Assembly (NCBI RefSeq): GCF_000002595.2
Contig: NC_057009.1
Coordinates: 7,341,335-7,405,334 of the forward strand
Length of the DNA stretch: 64,000 bases
From: Chlamydomonas reinhardtii
Lineage: Eukaryota; Chlorophyta; Chlorophyceae; Chlamydomonadales; Chlamydomonadaceae
Direction of reading: 5' to 3'
Positions 12,833 to 25,700 of the stretch are shown one piece after another; position 1 is the stretch's first letter; each line of letters starts with the position of its first letter. The position numbers and the translations under genes were made by a program. The notes beneath the pieces were generated by a model. The model was not told where the DNA came from. It ran no database searches and saw nothing but the letters and a program-made list of their open reading frames with translations.

Positions 12833-14282
12833 ATGCCCAACAAGTGGATTGGCACAGTGGTGCCCTTGAAATGGCATGGCCAGAGTGAAAGCGGGATGGA
12901 TCGTTGGAGATGGTTATGGAGGGGAGGAAGGAATATCTTGAAAAGGCCACGCGGATGGGTTCGTGAGGCATGCAGGGCCTTTCGGGTTGGATGGGGGTCG
13001 CACTAGTCGCACGTGCCGCGTGGGCACGTGTGTGCCGTAAACCTTTTATGGTATGGTGTGTCAAGACTAGTCTAGACGTACCGATGGCTATATGGTAGCT
13101 CAGCTATGCGAAAAGCTGCGAAACGGGCTGGCATTGCCTTTGGGTGAACGTGCAAGTGTTGTGTTTAGATGCAAGGCAGGTGGATGCAGTTGTAGGTGTA
13201 GCAGACCTTTACATCAGCACAGTTGGCTAGATAGGTCGCGTCAGCCAAGGAGGGAGCTCTGCGTTTGATTGGGTTGATGCTGCCAGCAGGCGGCATTAAA
13301 ATGGACGTGGCAAGGGAGCAATAGAGCCTTTGAAAGAATGCCATATCCTGAAGACACACGTGCATGACGCAAGGGTCCCGTTGCTGAGCTCCTGACTTGA
13401 TCATCCCTTGGATGCTGTCACGCAATGTGCTTCAAGTGCGCCGCTACTAACCTACTACCGTATGGTCACGGGTGCTCAACATATCACCGCTGCTGAGCGG
13501 TCATTACCTGCAGCCCAAGTGCCCAACCCTGCCCAGTGGAGGCCCACCCTGGACTTGCGGGTCACCATCATCCTCCACAGCCCCACTTGCACAGTCTGAC
13601 ACTGCAGGACAGAACGCGGGGCATTTAGGACGCGGAACCGCACTTGCTGTAGGAGCGATAGCAACCAAGCACTTGCCCGATGTCACTCGGGAACTCGTCC
13701 ATGGCGATGGGCTGGGTTAAGGCGAAAGCCCATCAAGCGGCTCGAGTGTGCTCGTGGCTGGCCAAGCCATTATTGACTGCCCAGTTTTAACAGCATCTTA
13801 TCAAGCCCCGCATCCACCTAACCAAGCTGTGGAGACACGACATTTTGGGGGCGCGCACCGTTTGCACAACACGACTGACTGGAACAAGTCTATCTTACAT
13901 ACATACCCAGCAATGCCAAGCAATTCTCCGGGCAGCTCGCTGCGAAGCTTGCTGCGGCAGACGAAGGGCGCTATCGGCCAAAGGCCGTCTTAGTCCGCGC
14001 ACCGCTGTCAAATAGGACAGGGTTGTTACGAGTATAATTAGAGCTTACTGACCGGTTGCGACTAGTGGACCCGCAGCGGACGAAATGCCGAGCCAGTACT
14101 CGAAGCTGCAGGTTGGCCTGGGTAACCCGAATGCCTAGTTGACAAAGGGGGCACTGTAATCGTAGGAGAGGCTTGAAGGGACTCACTTGGGGCCTCGGGA
14201 ACTTGAGTCGCATCCCACATGGAGTTGACCCGACCCTTACTCGACACAGGCAAACAAGTTTGACGCGTGGAAACATGCGTAC
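12833..14282. other. Intergenic, nothing recognised
   Basis: This is the 3' flank of the DGAT2 gene and the 5' flank of the next gene. No coding series, RNA gene or clear repeat was found, and no obvious TGTAA motif close to the DGAT2 stop. Confidence 0.5.
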
Positions 14283-17200
14283 ATGCATTTGGGCAGCCGG
14301 GCAGTCACTCTTAATGACCTAAGACTACAGGTGCGTGAGCAGGGGGGCAAAGGGGGCTCCGGACAAGGTGTGAGGGTAGGAGAGGATGAGGCAAGCGCGT
14401 GCTGTGTAAGTTTGTGGTGGGAACTAGGCCAGCAGCGCGTGGAAGGCGCGTCCCGCGCGTTCGACCCGTTTGTATATTTCAAGCCTCAAGGTCGCACGTT
14501 TCTCACTCATGTCATTCGTGGCACTGTGCACTTGCAGGGCACGTCAGCCTGCATCCTGCAGCTGATCGTGACCACGGTGCTGCCAGTCGTGTGGTACCTC
14601 ATTGTGAGTGGTGGAGCAGGGAGGAGGAGGTGGAGGAGGAGGAGGAGCAGGAAGGGAGATACTGAGCAAGAGGCACTAGGAATGTGTAAACCAGGCGCAG
14701 ACTCAACACAAGGAGGCATTGCATGCGGTAGCAGTGCGCGCTGGGTGTGTAGGCGCACGCGGCCGTGGGCAGCCTCCTCCGTTCCTACTGCACATGCCGC
14801 AAGACTGCGCCCGGCACCGCCCCCTGTGTTCACGGTCTCACATACGGTACTTGCCGCGCCCGATGGCCCCCTGCGTCCCTTCGCAGTTCTACAACAAGGA
14901 CTCGCGCCTTACGCCGGTCCCCATCCTCACGTGGTCCATCACAGCCTTAGCAGCATGCCTGGTGGGTCAGGGCACAGGGACAAATGCGGGTGCGGGGGAA
15001 GGAGCGGCGTGCAGTGCCGGAAATGCTAGCTGCTACCAGTTGGCTATGCAGACAGCATGGGTCTGGCCTGGGCTTGGCAAGGAGTCGCCCGCCGGCGCAC
15101 GAGGACGCAAGTGTGCGAGTCCATACGCCCCGCCGCAAACCAGTTGAGCCAACCCTGGTTCCCGCGCACCGCACGCACCGCGCAGGGCATCTCGGGCTTT
15201 GTATTCCTCAAGTCGCTGCTGCTGGGCCTACACGCGGTGCTGGCGCTGGCGCTGAGTGCGGCGTTGGGCGTGTTCCACACGGAGCTCTACATGCTGCTGG
15301 TGGACCGGTGAGTGGGGGCCCAAGAGGGGGGCGAGGGATGAGAGGAGAGGGGTGGGAGGACGGCGGAAGAGGAATGCGAGGTGTGAGAGGAAAAGACAGG
15401 AGAAGGAGGACGGGTGATGGGAGGCGCAACAGCTGGCAGCAGGGAGCAACTAAGTGGCAAGTGAACTAAGAGCTAGTGGCGATTAGGGACGAGGTCTCCT
15501 AATTTGCCAAAGGAGACGGGTAAGTGGGAACTGTGGGCGTGGTAACGTGTGCACATTAAAGACGGTCAGGAACAGTAGTCAAACGCCTCTGCGCATGCTT
15601 CACACCTCGTATTGATTTGCGCATTGCACCCGCCCTCCACGTCTGCCCTCCCGTCCCAACCACCCAACCCTGCAAACCCCCCTCCCCCTGCGCGGCGCCT
15701 GACCCGGCGCCTGCCCCACGCCCTGCCCCGCACGCAGCTGCGAGCGCACGCAGCTTAGCTTCAGGGGCTGCTCCACATGCGCCTGCGCCGCAGCCAACAA
15801 CTGCACCCGCGCCGCGCTGGCCACCGGCGCATGCGTGGGCTGCAAGGCCTGGTCCACAGAGGTACGCGATGAGCGCTGAACACACGGCCCGACGCAACCT
15901 ACTGGGTTGGCGCCTTGGCACCTCTGGTCGAGCGCACCGATGCAGCCCAGCCGCAACGTTTTTGGATGCTTGGCAGACAGCATAGCATAGCGTACCTAGC
16001 ACACCGCGAGTCCCTCCCTCCCTCCCGACCCACTACCTCACCCATCATCACCACCCATCCCCATCACCCATCCCAGCGCACACCTCCACAATGCCCTCTC
16101 CCTTCCGATGCAACCCGGATGCCTCCCGCCAAGCCTGCCGCCCCGGCCTGCCACTCCCCCACCCACCCACCCCCGGTGCATCCTGTACCGCTTTTCCAAA
16201 CATCCCTGCAACCCCCTCCTCCCCCCTCCCACACACACACGCAGGTGTGCTCCGGCGTGGACACGGCCGCCTCCGCGCTGCCCTACATGGGTGTCATTGA
16301 GCTGCTGTTCATCGCGCTGCCCGCCGTGTGGAGCTTCATGGTGCTCATGCGCATGGAGAAGGAGCACAACGACGCCGCAAACAAGCTGCTGTACGCGCGC
16401 TCCGTGGTGGGTGGTGCTGGGGTGGAATGGGATCGGATGGGTGGGCGGGCGGGCGGGCGAGGGTAACGCGTAACGTGAGTGGACGGGCCGGGATCACCAC
16501 AAGCCATCCCCACGATTTGGCTCCGCTGGTTCTGATTCTCCGTTGTTATAGAATGATAACCCCTCCCCTCGTCACGCACCACCGCCATCCCTCTGCACGC
16601 CGCACACGCCTGCCTGCGTGCCGCACCCTCAGGTGAACCGCGAACTGGACCGGCTGGAGGCCAAACGCGGCCTGGACGTGGATCTGATGGTCTTCAAGCA
16701 GCTGCTCACAACCATGCAGGTCAGGGGGGAGGGGAGGAGGAGAGGGGGAGTGGAGAGGGACCAAAGGGGGGAGGGCGGAGCGGGGGAGGGGGTGCGGGCT
16801 GGCAGGTAGGATGGGGCTTCAGGCATACAGCGGTGGTGGGGGCGATGGCGGAACAGGGAAAGCGTTGCATAGATTGCATGTTAGTTGCCGGGTGGCTCGC
16901 CTCATCAGATGCGGTCGCGTGAGCCTGTCAGCGACGCATGCGTGTGCGTGTCATTGCGGCGCATTTAGTGCACACATAACGCCATGCAACCAACGGCAGC
17001 GCCGCACTTGAGTTTCTGAGACCGTCACTCGACCCGCCTCCTAAAGAGCAGTTCCTTCTGCGCACCGCCCGCCACCCCCCGTGCAGCGCCTGGGCACTGC
17101 TCGCGACCGGGCCGCGGTGAGCTCGGCCTGCGAGCTGCTGGGCCTGGATGCGGAGCTGCTGGCGGTGGAGTTTGACGAGGAGGCGGGAGGCAGGTGAGCG

Positions 17201-19006
17201 GCCGGAGGGGTACGGGGGGGTGGGGATGGATGGGTGGGTGGCGGGTTGGGCGGGGAGCGGGCGTGGCTGAGCAAGGCGTGTTGTCGGCCTCACTGCGGGC
17301 CGAGCTGTGGCCCAAGGTTTGTACTGCTGCTGCCTGTACCACCGTGCGCTGATCCAGGCAGCAGCAGCAGCAGCAGCGGTAGCGGCCCCGCATGATTGCT
17401 GCCATGCCGGCGCACGTAACGCACCTCGCGCACACCTGTACGCACTCTCACCAGGTACGGCAGCGCGACCGCGGGCGGCGGGCATCACGTGGGCCCCTCC
17501 TACAAGGTGGGCTCCGTCACCACACGGCACGAGGACTACCTCAAGCACATGGCGGCGCAGGGCGGCGGCGGCTTCCTCAACTCCTCCGTGACGCTGCCGG
17601 CGCCGCCAGGCACACCACAGGTGTGTTTATAGCAAAACGAGCGGTGTGTGCGGCAGGGGAGGTTATCATCTTTGGCGCAATCCTTCGTGCCGGTCCGCGC
17701 CCCATTGCGCCGTGTTGTGTTGTGCAGCGGTTTGTGCACAGTGGACAGATGTTCGGTGTTCGTCTCTTGACCAGTCGTGTCCTTGTCGTTGGTTGGGCTG
17801 GTCGAAGCCCGAGGGAACCTGTTGCCTGTCACGTGTTGCGACACGTCCTACTACTCTTACGCCGTGCAGGGCATCGCGGCACACGCCATGCCGCATGCGC
17901 CGCCTCTGTCCATGGCCGCGCATGACCTGCAGGGTGGGTGGAGAAAGGCGCTCTCGAGGTCTCGATCGATGTCCCATGTGAACACGAAAGCTACACCTTG
18001 TGTCGCATCACTCGCATGTTTATAGCTCAATCATATACATTGTCTTACGTGCACGTGCCTCACTGCAAATCGGTGCCCCTATTCCTTTGCAGCCGACCGT
18101 ACGCGTGCTCGGGCGGAACTGCCGCACGACCCCAACAGCCCGGGGCCGTCAGGCTACCGCGAAACGCCGGTGGAGCAGTGGGACGAGTAAGTCGCTTTGC
18201 CAGATGGCCTTGGAACAGGATAGGACAACTCATATGCCTATGGGAACGGCGTGGTGTGGGACGCCATGGCTCCACCAATATGACCAGCGTTTGGACGCAT
18301 TGCCACCATCCACACAATCAAACCCGGCCCGTCCCTAACGACCCCGCTCTCCCCACCCGCGCTGCTGTGTTGTCCGCTCCCGCCCCGTAGGGACCCCGAG
18401 CACGGGCAGTACGCTGATGACACAGACTACTACGACGAGAGCAGCTATGAGCACGGCGAATACCCGGAGGGCAGCGAATGGGTCACCGACTACGAGGACG
18501 GGCCCGCAGCCATTGCGGCAGCAGGCGGCCTGGCGGCTGGAGGCGCGGCCGGCGCAGCAGCAGCAGGAGGCGGTGCCGCCGAGGGCGAGGCGGCGCCGAA
18601 AAAGAAAAAGAAGAAAAAGAAGAAGTCGGAGGCTGGCGCGGAGGGCGAGGCGGCGGACGGGACGGTGAAGAAGAAGAAAAAGAAGAAGCGGGCCAGCGTG
18701 GAGGGCGGGCCGGAGGGCGGCGCCGCTGGCGCGGCGGCAAGCCCGGGTGCGGATGCAGACGCGGGTGGCGAGGCCGCTGCGGGCACGAAGAAGAAGAAGA
18801 AGGGCACCAAGAAGGGCACCAAGAAGAATGCGGTGGTGCCGACGGATGCGGCGGACGCGGGCCTGCCGGGCGGTGTGATGAACGACATGGACCTGGGCCT
18901 GGTGGATGCAGCGTTGGAGGAGCTGGAGATGGGCGTCGCCAAAGAGAAGAAGGCGAAGAAGAAGGCCGGTACGGGCGGCAAGAAGGCGCGAAAGAGCGAC
19001 GCGTAG
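14283..19006 (+). CDS. Unrecognised four-TM protein, Cys-rich loop, polylysine tail
   Basis: Twelve exons: 14283-14330, 14538-14603, 14887-14961, 15186-15307, 15738-15861, 16245-16406, 16633-16719, 17087-17193, 17455-17620, 17870-17933, 18093-18186 and 18391-19006, giving 576 residues with every phase consistent. I do not recognise a family. Four hydrophobic segments lie at about residues 18-38, 47-71, 76-100 and 158-183. Between the third and fourth is a loop with eight cysteines (about 105, 115, 118, 120, 126, 136, 139 and 147). The long C-terminal half, presumably cytosolic, has a charged helix (NRELDRLEAKRG), an acidic Tyr-rich stretch (about 375-400), and then an Ala/Gly-rich tail with three lysine runs and a final KKARKSDA. 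The topology resembles tetraspanins, but no CCG motif is present. The 16-residue first exon is the least certain part. Confidence 0.6.
18600..18990 (+). repeat. Polylysine-coding runs in the C-terminal tail
   Basis: AAG/AAA runs at about 18600-18625, 18667-18690, 18787-18802 and 18945-18965 encode lysine clusters separated by Ala/Gly/Glu-rich spacers. They are within the coding frame of the four-TM gene. Confidence 0.75.
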
Positions 19007-21282
19007 CATGTTGGCATGTGTGCATTCAGGTGCATTTAAGAATGGTGCATGCGTGTGACTGGACATGGGTGAATGGAGGATGGGCGAACGATGCATGCCG
19101 GATGAGTGGCATATGGGCGCCGAAGGAGGGTGCTGGGTGCACGTGCACACTATCCCCAGGGCCAGAGCGAGGGCCCAAGGCGGCGCTAACGACATACTGC
19201 CCATGCACACATGAGGAGCCTTGAGGAGGAATAATGCAGCTAGCTGCTAGCACAGACAGACGCTGACTGAACCTGGTGCATGGGACTGTCACTGGCACTA
19301 TGCGGCAGGCTGTGGTGCCGTGTCGGCTTGATTGGGTCTGCCGATGGGTCCGGGATAACCCTTAGGACTCTACACCGCACCTCTCCCATTATGGCGGCCG
19401 TGCCGCTGTTGATGAGCGTCCTGCTGCCCGTGCTGGCGGCTGCATGCGCCTGAGGGCACACCTGCCACTGCCAGCGATGCGGTTGATCACTATGCTGGCG
19501 GGCTGAAGGTGCCGGAGAGCAGTACAATGGCGGTAACAAAGAGTGCCGCATGATCTGACTAACGCACGCATGGAGGCAGGGACGTGAAACCGGTCCGAAT
19601 GTCCGATACTACCGTATCCCTGGATGCACGGGGGGAAGGGGCGGCCAGCACTTTCACATTTGAGAACCTTCCCAAATGCCGTACGTGATGCAATTTCGCC
19701 TAGGTTGCTGTATGAGTGTATGTGACCTGAAGGAGTGCTCAGCAAAGATCCATGAGGCTTAGATAGCTAAAGGGGCGTCGCTGCCAGTCGTCTACACTTA
19801 AGCCCCCAAGCCCCCCAAAACGTCTACGCTTCCCCCATTTTTGCGCCAAAACCGGCCAAAAACGTCTACACCTGCATCGATGCGCGGCACCCAAACCCAA
19901 AATGTTTTCTCCGCCTTCGGCGGATTTTGGACAGATTTCTACAGTGTAGATGGAAGATACGAGCACCGGTTACCGGCTGTTATGTTGGCCTTGCCACCAT
20001 CGGTTAGCACGTGATGTGCAGCCGACTTGAACGTGAACACGTCAGATGACGCGCTATTCCGTGCTGTAAGCAAATGTCCAACCTCGTCTGCGCGGCCGCA
20101 TCGTGAGCTATGCTAGCCTTCCACAGAAAAAGCAGGTCCTTCCACAGAAACAGCAGGCCCCGAGTAAGTGGAATCCGCAGAAGTAGTGACCTGGTTGGGG
20201 GTGGGACCGCAGACAGACACCATGCCGCCATGCACACGCGTGAATGCAACGTGGGAAACCCGCCGGCATAATAACGCCCTACCCAGCCCTCAGGGCGGGC
20301 GCGACTGGGCTGCCACCAAATCCAACGTGCCTGGCTATCATCATGCCTGAAGCCTGCAAACCTGGCCTCCCCTCCACCCCCTCCCGGCCCTCGCCCCCCT
20401 CGCCCATCCCTCCCCCTTGATGGGAACGCTTGGGACAAGACCCAGCTGCCTGGACCTTAGTCACCGCCCTGCGTCATGTAGGCGTGTTATAGCCATTCAT
20501 GCGAACGGTGTCACAGTGTACCTCAAAGATGGAAGTGCGTGGCAGCTTGGGGCGTGTATGGCCCAGCCTGGGTAGTCACACCCTGCGTCATGTATACGCG
20601 GCTCGAGAGGCTAAGTGCATGCACCGGATGTATGGCCAGATGAAAGGTTGCAATTTGCAAACAGGCCCAACGGACCATAGTTGGTGTACATCGCGAGCGT
20701 GGCGACATGCATTGATGTGCCATGGGTCAGCAGCAGGCGGCGCGAAACTTTTCCTGTTGCCATATTCCCGTGTTGACGACAACTAATCCCGCTCCCACCC
20801 GGCCATTTGTGAGTAGATTGGGCGTGCCGTTTGACCCGTGCATCATATTCACACATCTGCGTTGTGCGCAATCCTGTACACACGCCTTGCAGCGCATATT
20901 GCATGCGTATGAATACACGATCCTGCCTGACCTGAACTACGAGGCGAGATTAATCCCTTGGCACTCAATACTATCCTCAACTTGGTCTTGGGCCAAATGC
21001 TGGGACATGCGGTCCCAGTGCACGTGTCTTGGTCACGCACAGGTCCGGAGGTAGATGCCCAATGCACCATCCACTCCGTTTCCAATCCGTCGTCCCCACT
21101 GTCGGGCGGACATAATCAAGCCCAGCCCCAGGTCACAGTGCAGTACGGTAGTCTAAGAAGCATCAATCCCCACTTTTAATCAATACTCGAAAGCGTCATG
21201 CTCGACCATGACATGATGAATAGCCAGCGCCTGGACTGTGGTAAAGCTGTCTCAGGCACGGCAATATTCTCAGAAGCGCCGG
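19007..21282. other. Intergenic 2.3 kb, small repeats only
   Basis: The flanking genes end tail-to-tail here. Within it: CGTCTAC-type repeats at about 19788-19950, a tccgcc/ggcgga hairpin near 19911-19925, and a two-copy 21-bp tandem repeat at 20117-20158. No gene could be supported. Short open frames lack domains and splice partners. Confidence 0.5.
20117..20158. repeat. Two-copy 21-bp tandem repeat
   Basis: Two consecutive CCTTCCACAGAAA(A/C)AGCAGG(T/C) units differ at two positions. Confidence 0.8.
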
Positions 21283-22700
21283 CTACGGCAGCAGCGTTGT
21301 CGGGTAGGTCGGGCAGCAGTCCATACTGTTGTCAAAGATGGAGCCGTGGCTGCGAGGAGCGGGCAAGGAGGAAGGCGGCATGTGGTCACGCACGTCAGGA
21401 TGGGTGACAAACGTTTTATCATGTGCTGTCATTGCACCAGCGCCTGGGGGTTAAACGCACGCCGGTGCTCACCGGGACGTGCTCTGCTCATCCCGCCGTC
21501 TCATATGCCAGCCTGGGGGGCCATTCCCTCGCTAACCGACCCTGCTGGCCTAGGCCCTGACCCGCTCCCCACCCCCCATGTGTCTCCGCCCTTGCTTGGT
21601 CCCCGCCGCACTGCTGGCACCGCGTATGTACGTATGTGCAGTGCTTCCGTCGCTTCCCAGTCACCCCTCCCCCGCCCCACCCACCAGCCCGCACCCACCA
21701 AGTGTCGGTCTCCGGGCCCAAGCAGAAGTCATCAATGGACACCGAGGCCTTCAGCTCAAAACAGATCTCGCCCTGGCTCGCCTGCTCGATGCTCCAGTCC
21801 AGGGGAGTCACTGCAAAGATTGCAAACACAAAGAGGGGGCCCAGAGCACGAAAAGGGGTAAGGAGGGAGTCAAGAGCCCAGAGACCGGCATACAGTCATG
21901 CCAGGATTGGGCTCAGCCTGCCAACCTGCTTCCAGTCCACTTCCACGGCCGCCTTGCTGCATACCGTCAACCAGGCACTTCCCACTACGAGCCCGCCGCG
22001 GCCATGTATGTGCAGGCGGTACACGCGGCACCGGAAGCCCCGCTAGCTCGCGCTCACCCTCTGCTGTGACACCTACCGTGAGGAAGCCCCGCTCGCGCTT
22101 TCACTCACCCTTGAATGTGGTCTGGCCCACGGCGCCCCAAGTGGAGGCCAGCCAGGTGGCACTGCCGCCCTTGGGCTTGACGCGCACGCCCATGATGGCG
22201 CGGCGGTAGCTCTCATCTGCGTTACAGGGCAAACGGGAAACCCGGCATATGGGTACCTTGGGTACGCAATGACTCTAAGAAGCAAAGCAGAGCATGGTAA
22301 CTGGCTGGGGTGATTTACCGGGTAAGAAGCAAAGCAGAGCATGGTAACTGGCTGGGATGATTTACTGGGGGAAGGAAGGGATTATGTCTTGCGCCCCGCT
22401 GCCAATGCATGACGGCAATGTACCGCCATACAGATTGCGCCAAAAGCTTCAGGGCACGCACATTCCCTACTCACCGGCAAAGAATTCAACCTTGTTGAGG
22501 TTGGTGCTTTTGGCGCACTTGTTCTGTAAGACCGTACAGCATCACAGCAGGTACGAATGTCAGCAAAGGGGGCAGCATGCAGAACTCCTCCTTTCCACCC
22601 TGCGCTGGCAGCCGCCCTGCCTGCTGGCTCGGGTCGCAGCGCAAAGTGCTGCTCGCACGCTGCCCTGCCCTGCCCTGCCCTGCTGCACACACTGCCCTGC

Positions 22701-22763
<63 letters not shown>

Positions 22764-25700
22764 GGGGGTCGACAAGCTGGTCGCCAGAAACAGTGTAGGT
22801 CTGGAAGCAGTACAGCAGTGTGTTGTTGGACCGGCCCCGGCCGGCCTCCAGGACGTACGGCACCAGCGCGAAGGGCGTGGAGAACTGCGTCTTCTTGCAC
22901 CTGCAGGCGCGGGGCAGGAGTGGTGGTCGTGCGTGGCGTTACTGGTGTTGGTGGAGTGTTGGTGTGATGTACATGGATGTGTTTGGTGCATTGTTGGTGG
23001 CGTAAGAAGGAAAGCGGACAGCAGCTTCCAACGCCGTGCCAATGCACGGGCGCAGCAACAGCCACAACACACCAGACCGTAACAATTCCAGCAAGACAGT
23101 GCCTCAGACCCCGCGCCTGCCGAGCCACCGTTGCAACATCCCGACACGTGCCGCGCGACTCACTGGGTGTGGGTGGGGAAGGGCACGTCGTCGAGGGCGC
23201 AGGCGCGCGAGGAGGCGCCCATGCTAAAGCACTGGCTGTTGGCCGAGGTGATGGAGAACTGCCAGCCTGCAGGGCGCGCAGCAGAAACACACGCGCGACA
23301 GCGCACACACAGAACGTCAGTGGCTCGGCACGCTCTCGAGGTGGCCAAGCAACCCAGACTTGCTGCGTGGCGTGCAGAACCGTGCTGAGTCGCATTACCG
23401 TGCCCTTCTTGCCGCCCCTTCACCCACCCATCCAACCCATCCCACCCATCCACACCTACCGTGCCAGTAGGACGAGCATGCGGGGCCGGTGATCGACTCC
23501 ATCCACACGTTGTTGGCCTGCTGCGTGGCCCAGTCCTGCATCTTCTTGGCATCCGCTTCCGTGTGGAAGCTGCCGCAGGTGGTCCACCTGCTGGAGCCAC
23601 AGCTGGCGGGCGTGTAGCTGAAGCCCTGGGCCAGCTTGATGCCCATCTGCTCGGCGGCGTCGTTGACGTCGCCAGAGATCAGCTGTACGGCAGAGGTGGG
23701 GACATGGTGGGGTAGGTTTGCCTGGCTGGTGCTTGGAGGTTGAGGCGTGTGCAGTTGTGGGTACGGTGTAGATGCACCATTGTTCGGAAAGTGTGGGCTT
23801 CGCAGGACCCGAGTGCATGAAGGGGCGCATGTGGGCAGACACTGGGGTGGGGGGAGAGGTAGATAGGCACCGCGGCCCCGAGGGCGGTCCATTGACCAGC
23901 ATCCCAGGAGCATTGCCTTAAGCAGCCCCCAGTTGCCAGCCAGCCTAGCTTCTCTCCGCCTCAAACTGTCCCCTCCCTCTCATAAACCGCACCCCCAGAC
24001 CCTACTGCCCCGCAGGAAGCCACCCCCTCCCTGCCCTTCCCAGACACCCCTCTCCCCCCCCCACACACGCACATGCTCACTGCGCCACCTACCCCCAGGC
24101 TGTCCAGGCAGCGGCCCTGGTTGAAGTAGTACCTCTTTAGGAAGTCAGACCTGCGCCATTGGAAGCAAACGCACGGCACGGTGTCTTGGGTTAGTGTCAG
24201 TTCTTCCCGACCACGCCCGTGCCGGCTGATTTACACCGACCCCTCGTTACTAGCGCACTGTGTGCTCCCGCCTACGCAGCCACAGTCCACCTCCAATCTG
24301 CGCGCATCGCCGCTCTGCCTTCCCGCAATGGCGGGTTACAGTGCCGGCAGTGCGGTTTAAGCTAGCACTCGCGACTGGGACAGCGACGATAGGCGCCCCC
24401 GCGCACCAGACGAAAACGGGGTATGAGTCGATGTTGAAGCTGATGCAAGCCTGGCACACCTGCAGTCAGGACGGAGCCGGGTCCAGGATGTTTGTCAGCG
24501 TTATGTAGAATGAGTAGAACATATTGGCGTTATGTTTATGTAGCGGGTTTAGGACGCCAGATGCAGTGGTGATGGCTGGGCGCCCTTACCGGGGGAGGAG
24601 GGGGAGGGGGCGACGGCGGGGGCGGACGAGGAGGGGGCGGGGGAGGGGGTGACGGCGGGGGAGGGCGGGGAGGAGGGGGAGGGGGCGGGCTGGGAGGAGG
24701 CGGCGAAGGGGGAGGCGGGCGAGGGGGCGGCGGCGGAGGAGGCGAGGGAGGGGGCGGGCTGGGAGGAGGTGGGGGAGGGGGCGAGGGAGGGGGAGGAGAG
24801 GGCGGGGGCGGGCGGGGAGGGGGAGGGGGAGGAGGCGAGGGGGGCGGGGGAGGAGGCGGGCTGGGAGGGGGCGGGGAGGGAGGAGGAGGGCTGGGAGGAG
24901 TGGGAGGAGGTGGCGACGGGGGAGGAGGGCTGGGAGGAGGAGGCGACGGAGGAGGGGGAGGCGGGGGCGACGGGGGAGGGGGAGGAGGAGGCGAGGGAGG
25001 AGGGGGGCTGGGAGGAGGAGGGCTAGGGGGAGGGGGAGGGGGAGGGGAGGGAGGAGGGGGAGGAGGAGGTGAAGGAGGAGGGGGCGACGGGGGAGGGGGG
25101 CTAGGTGGAGGAGGGGACGGGGGAGGAGGGGACGGGGGAGGAGGAGGAGGGGGCGAGGGAGGTGGGGGAGGAGGAGGAGAGGGAGGGGAGGAGACGGGGA
25201 GGGGGCTAGGGGAGGGGCGTAGGGGAGGAGGAGAGGGGGAGGCGGACGTGGGGGAGGGGAGGAGGAGGCGAGGGGGAGGAGGAGGAGGAGGCGAGGGAGG
25301 GGAGGGGGAGGAGGGGAGGGGGAGGGGAGACGGGGAGGCGGCGAGGGGGAGGGGAGAGGGAGGAGGGGGAGGGGCGGGCTGGGGGGAGGGGGAGAGGGAG
25401 GAGGCGGGGAGGGAGGAGGAGGAGAGGGAGGAGGGGGAGAGGGAGGCGGGGGGCTGGGAGGGGGAGGAGAGGGCGGGGGCGGCGACGGCGGGGGAGGGCG
25501 GGGCGGGGGCGGGCTTGGGATGCCGGGGGTGGAGAGAGGGCAGCAATCGTTCTGGCTGTCGAACAGCGCAGCCGAGCACACGCCCTTGGGCAGGCCTGCG
25601 GGCGGCACGCACAGCTGCTCCAGGGTCGTGCAGCCGGGTGCGTTCTTGCCGGGGGCCAGCGTGATGCAGATCTCGGCGCCGTCGCTCCACAGGCCCAGAC

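Noticed and set aside
22382-23395. 337-codon minus-strand frame through the (CA)n tract
   Set aside because: It runs through introns and the microsatellite (poly Cys-Val). The real pherophorin exons here use their own phases.
24649-25664. Long plus-strand poly-Gly/Glu open frames
   Set aside because: They are the antisense shadow of the pherophorin SPPPP-coding rod. The minus strand has the domains and matching splice sites.
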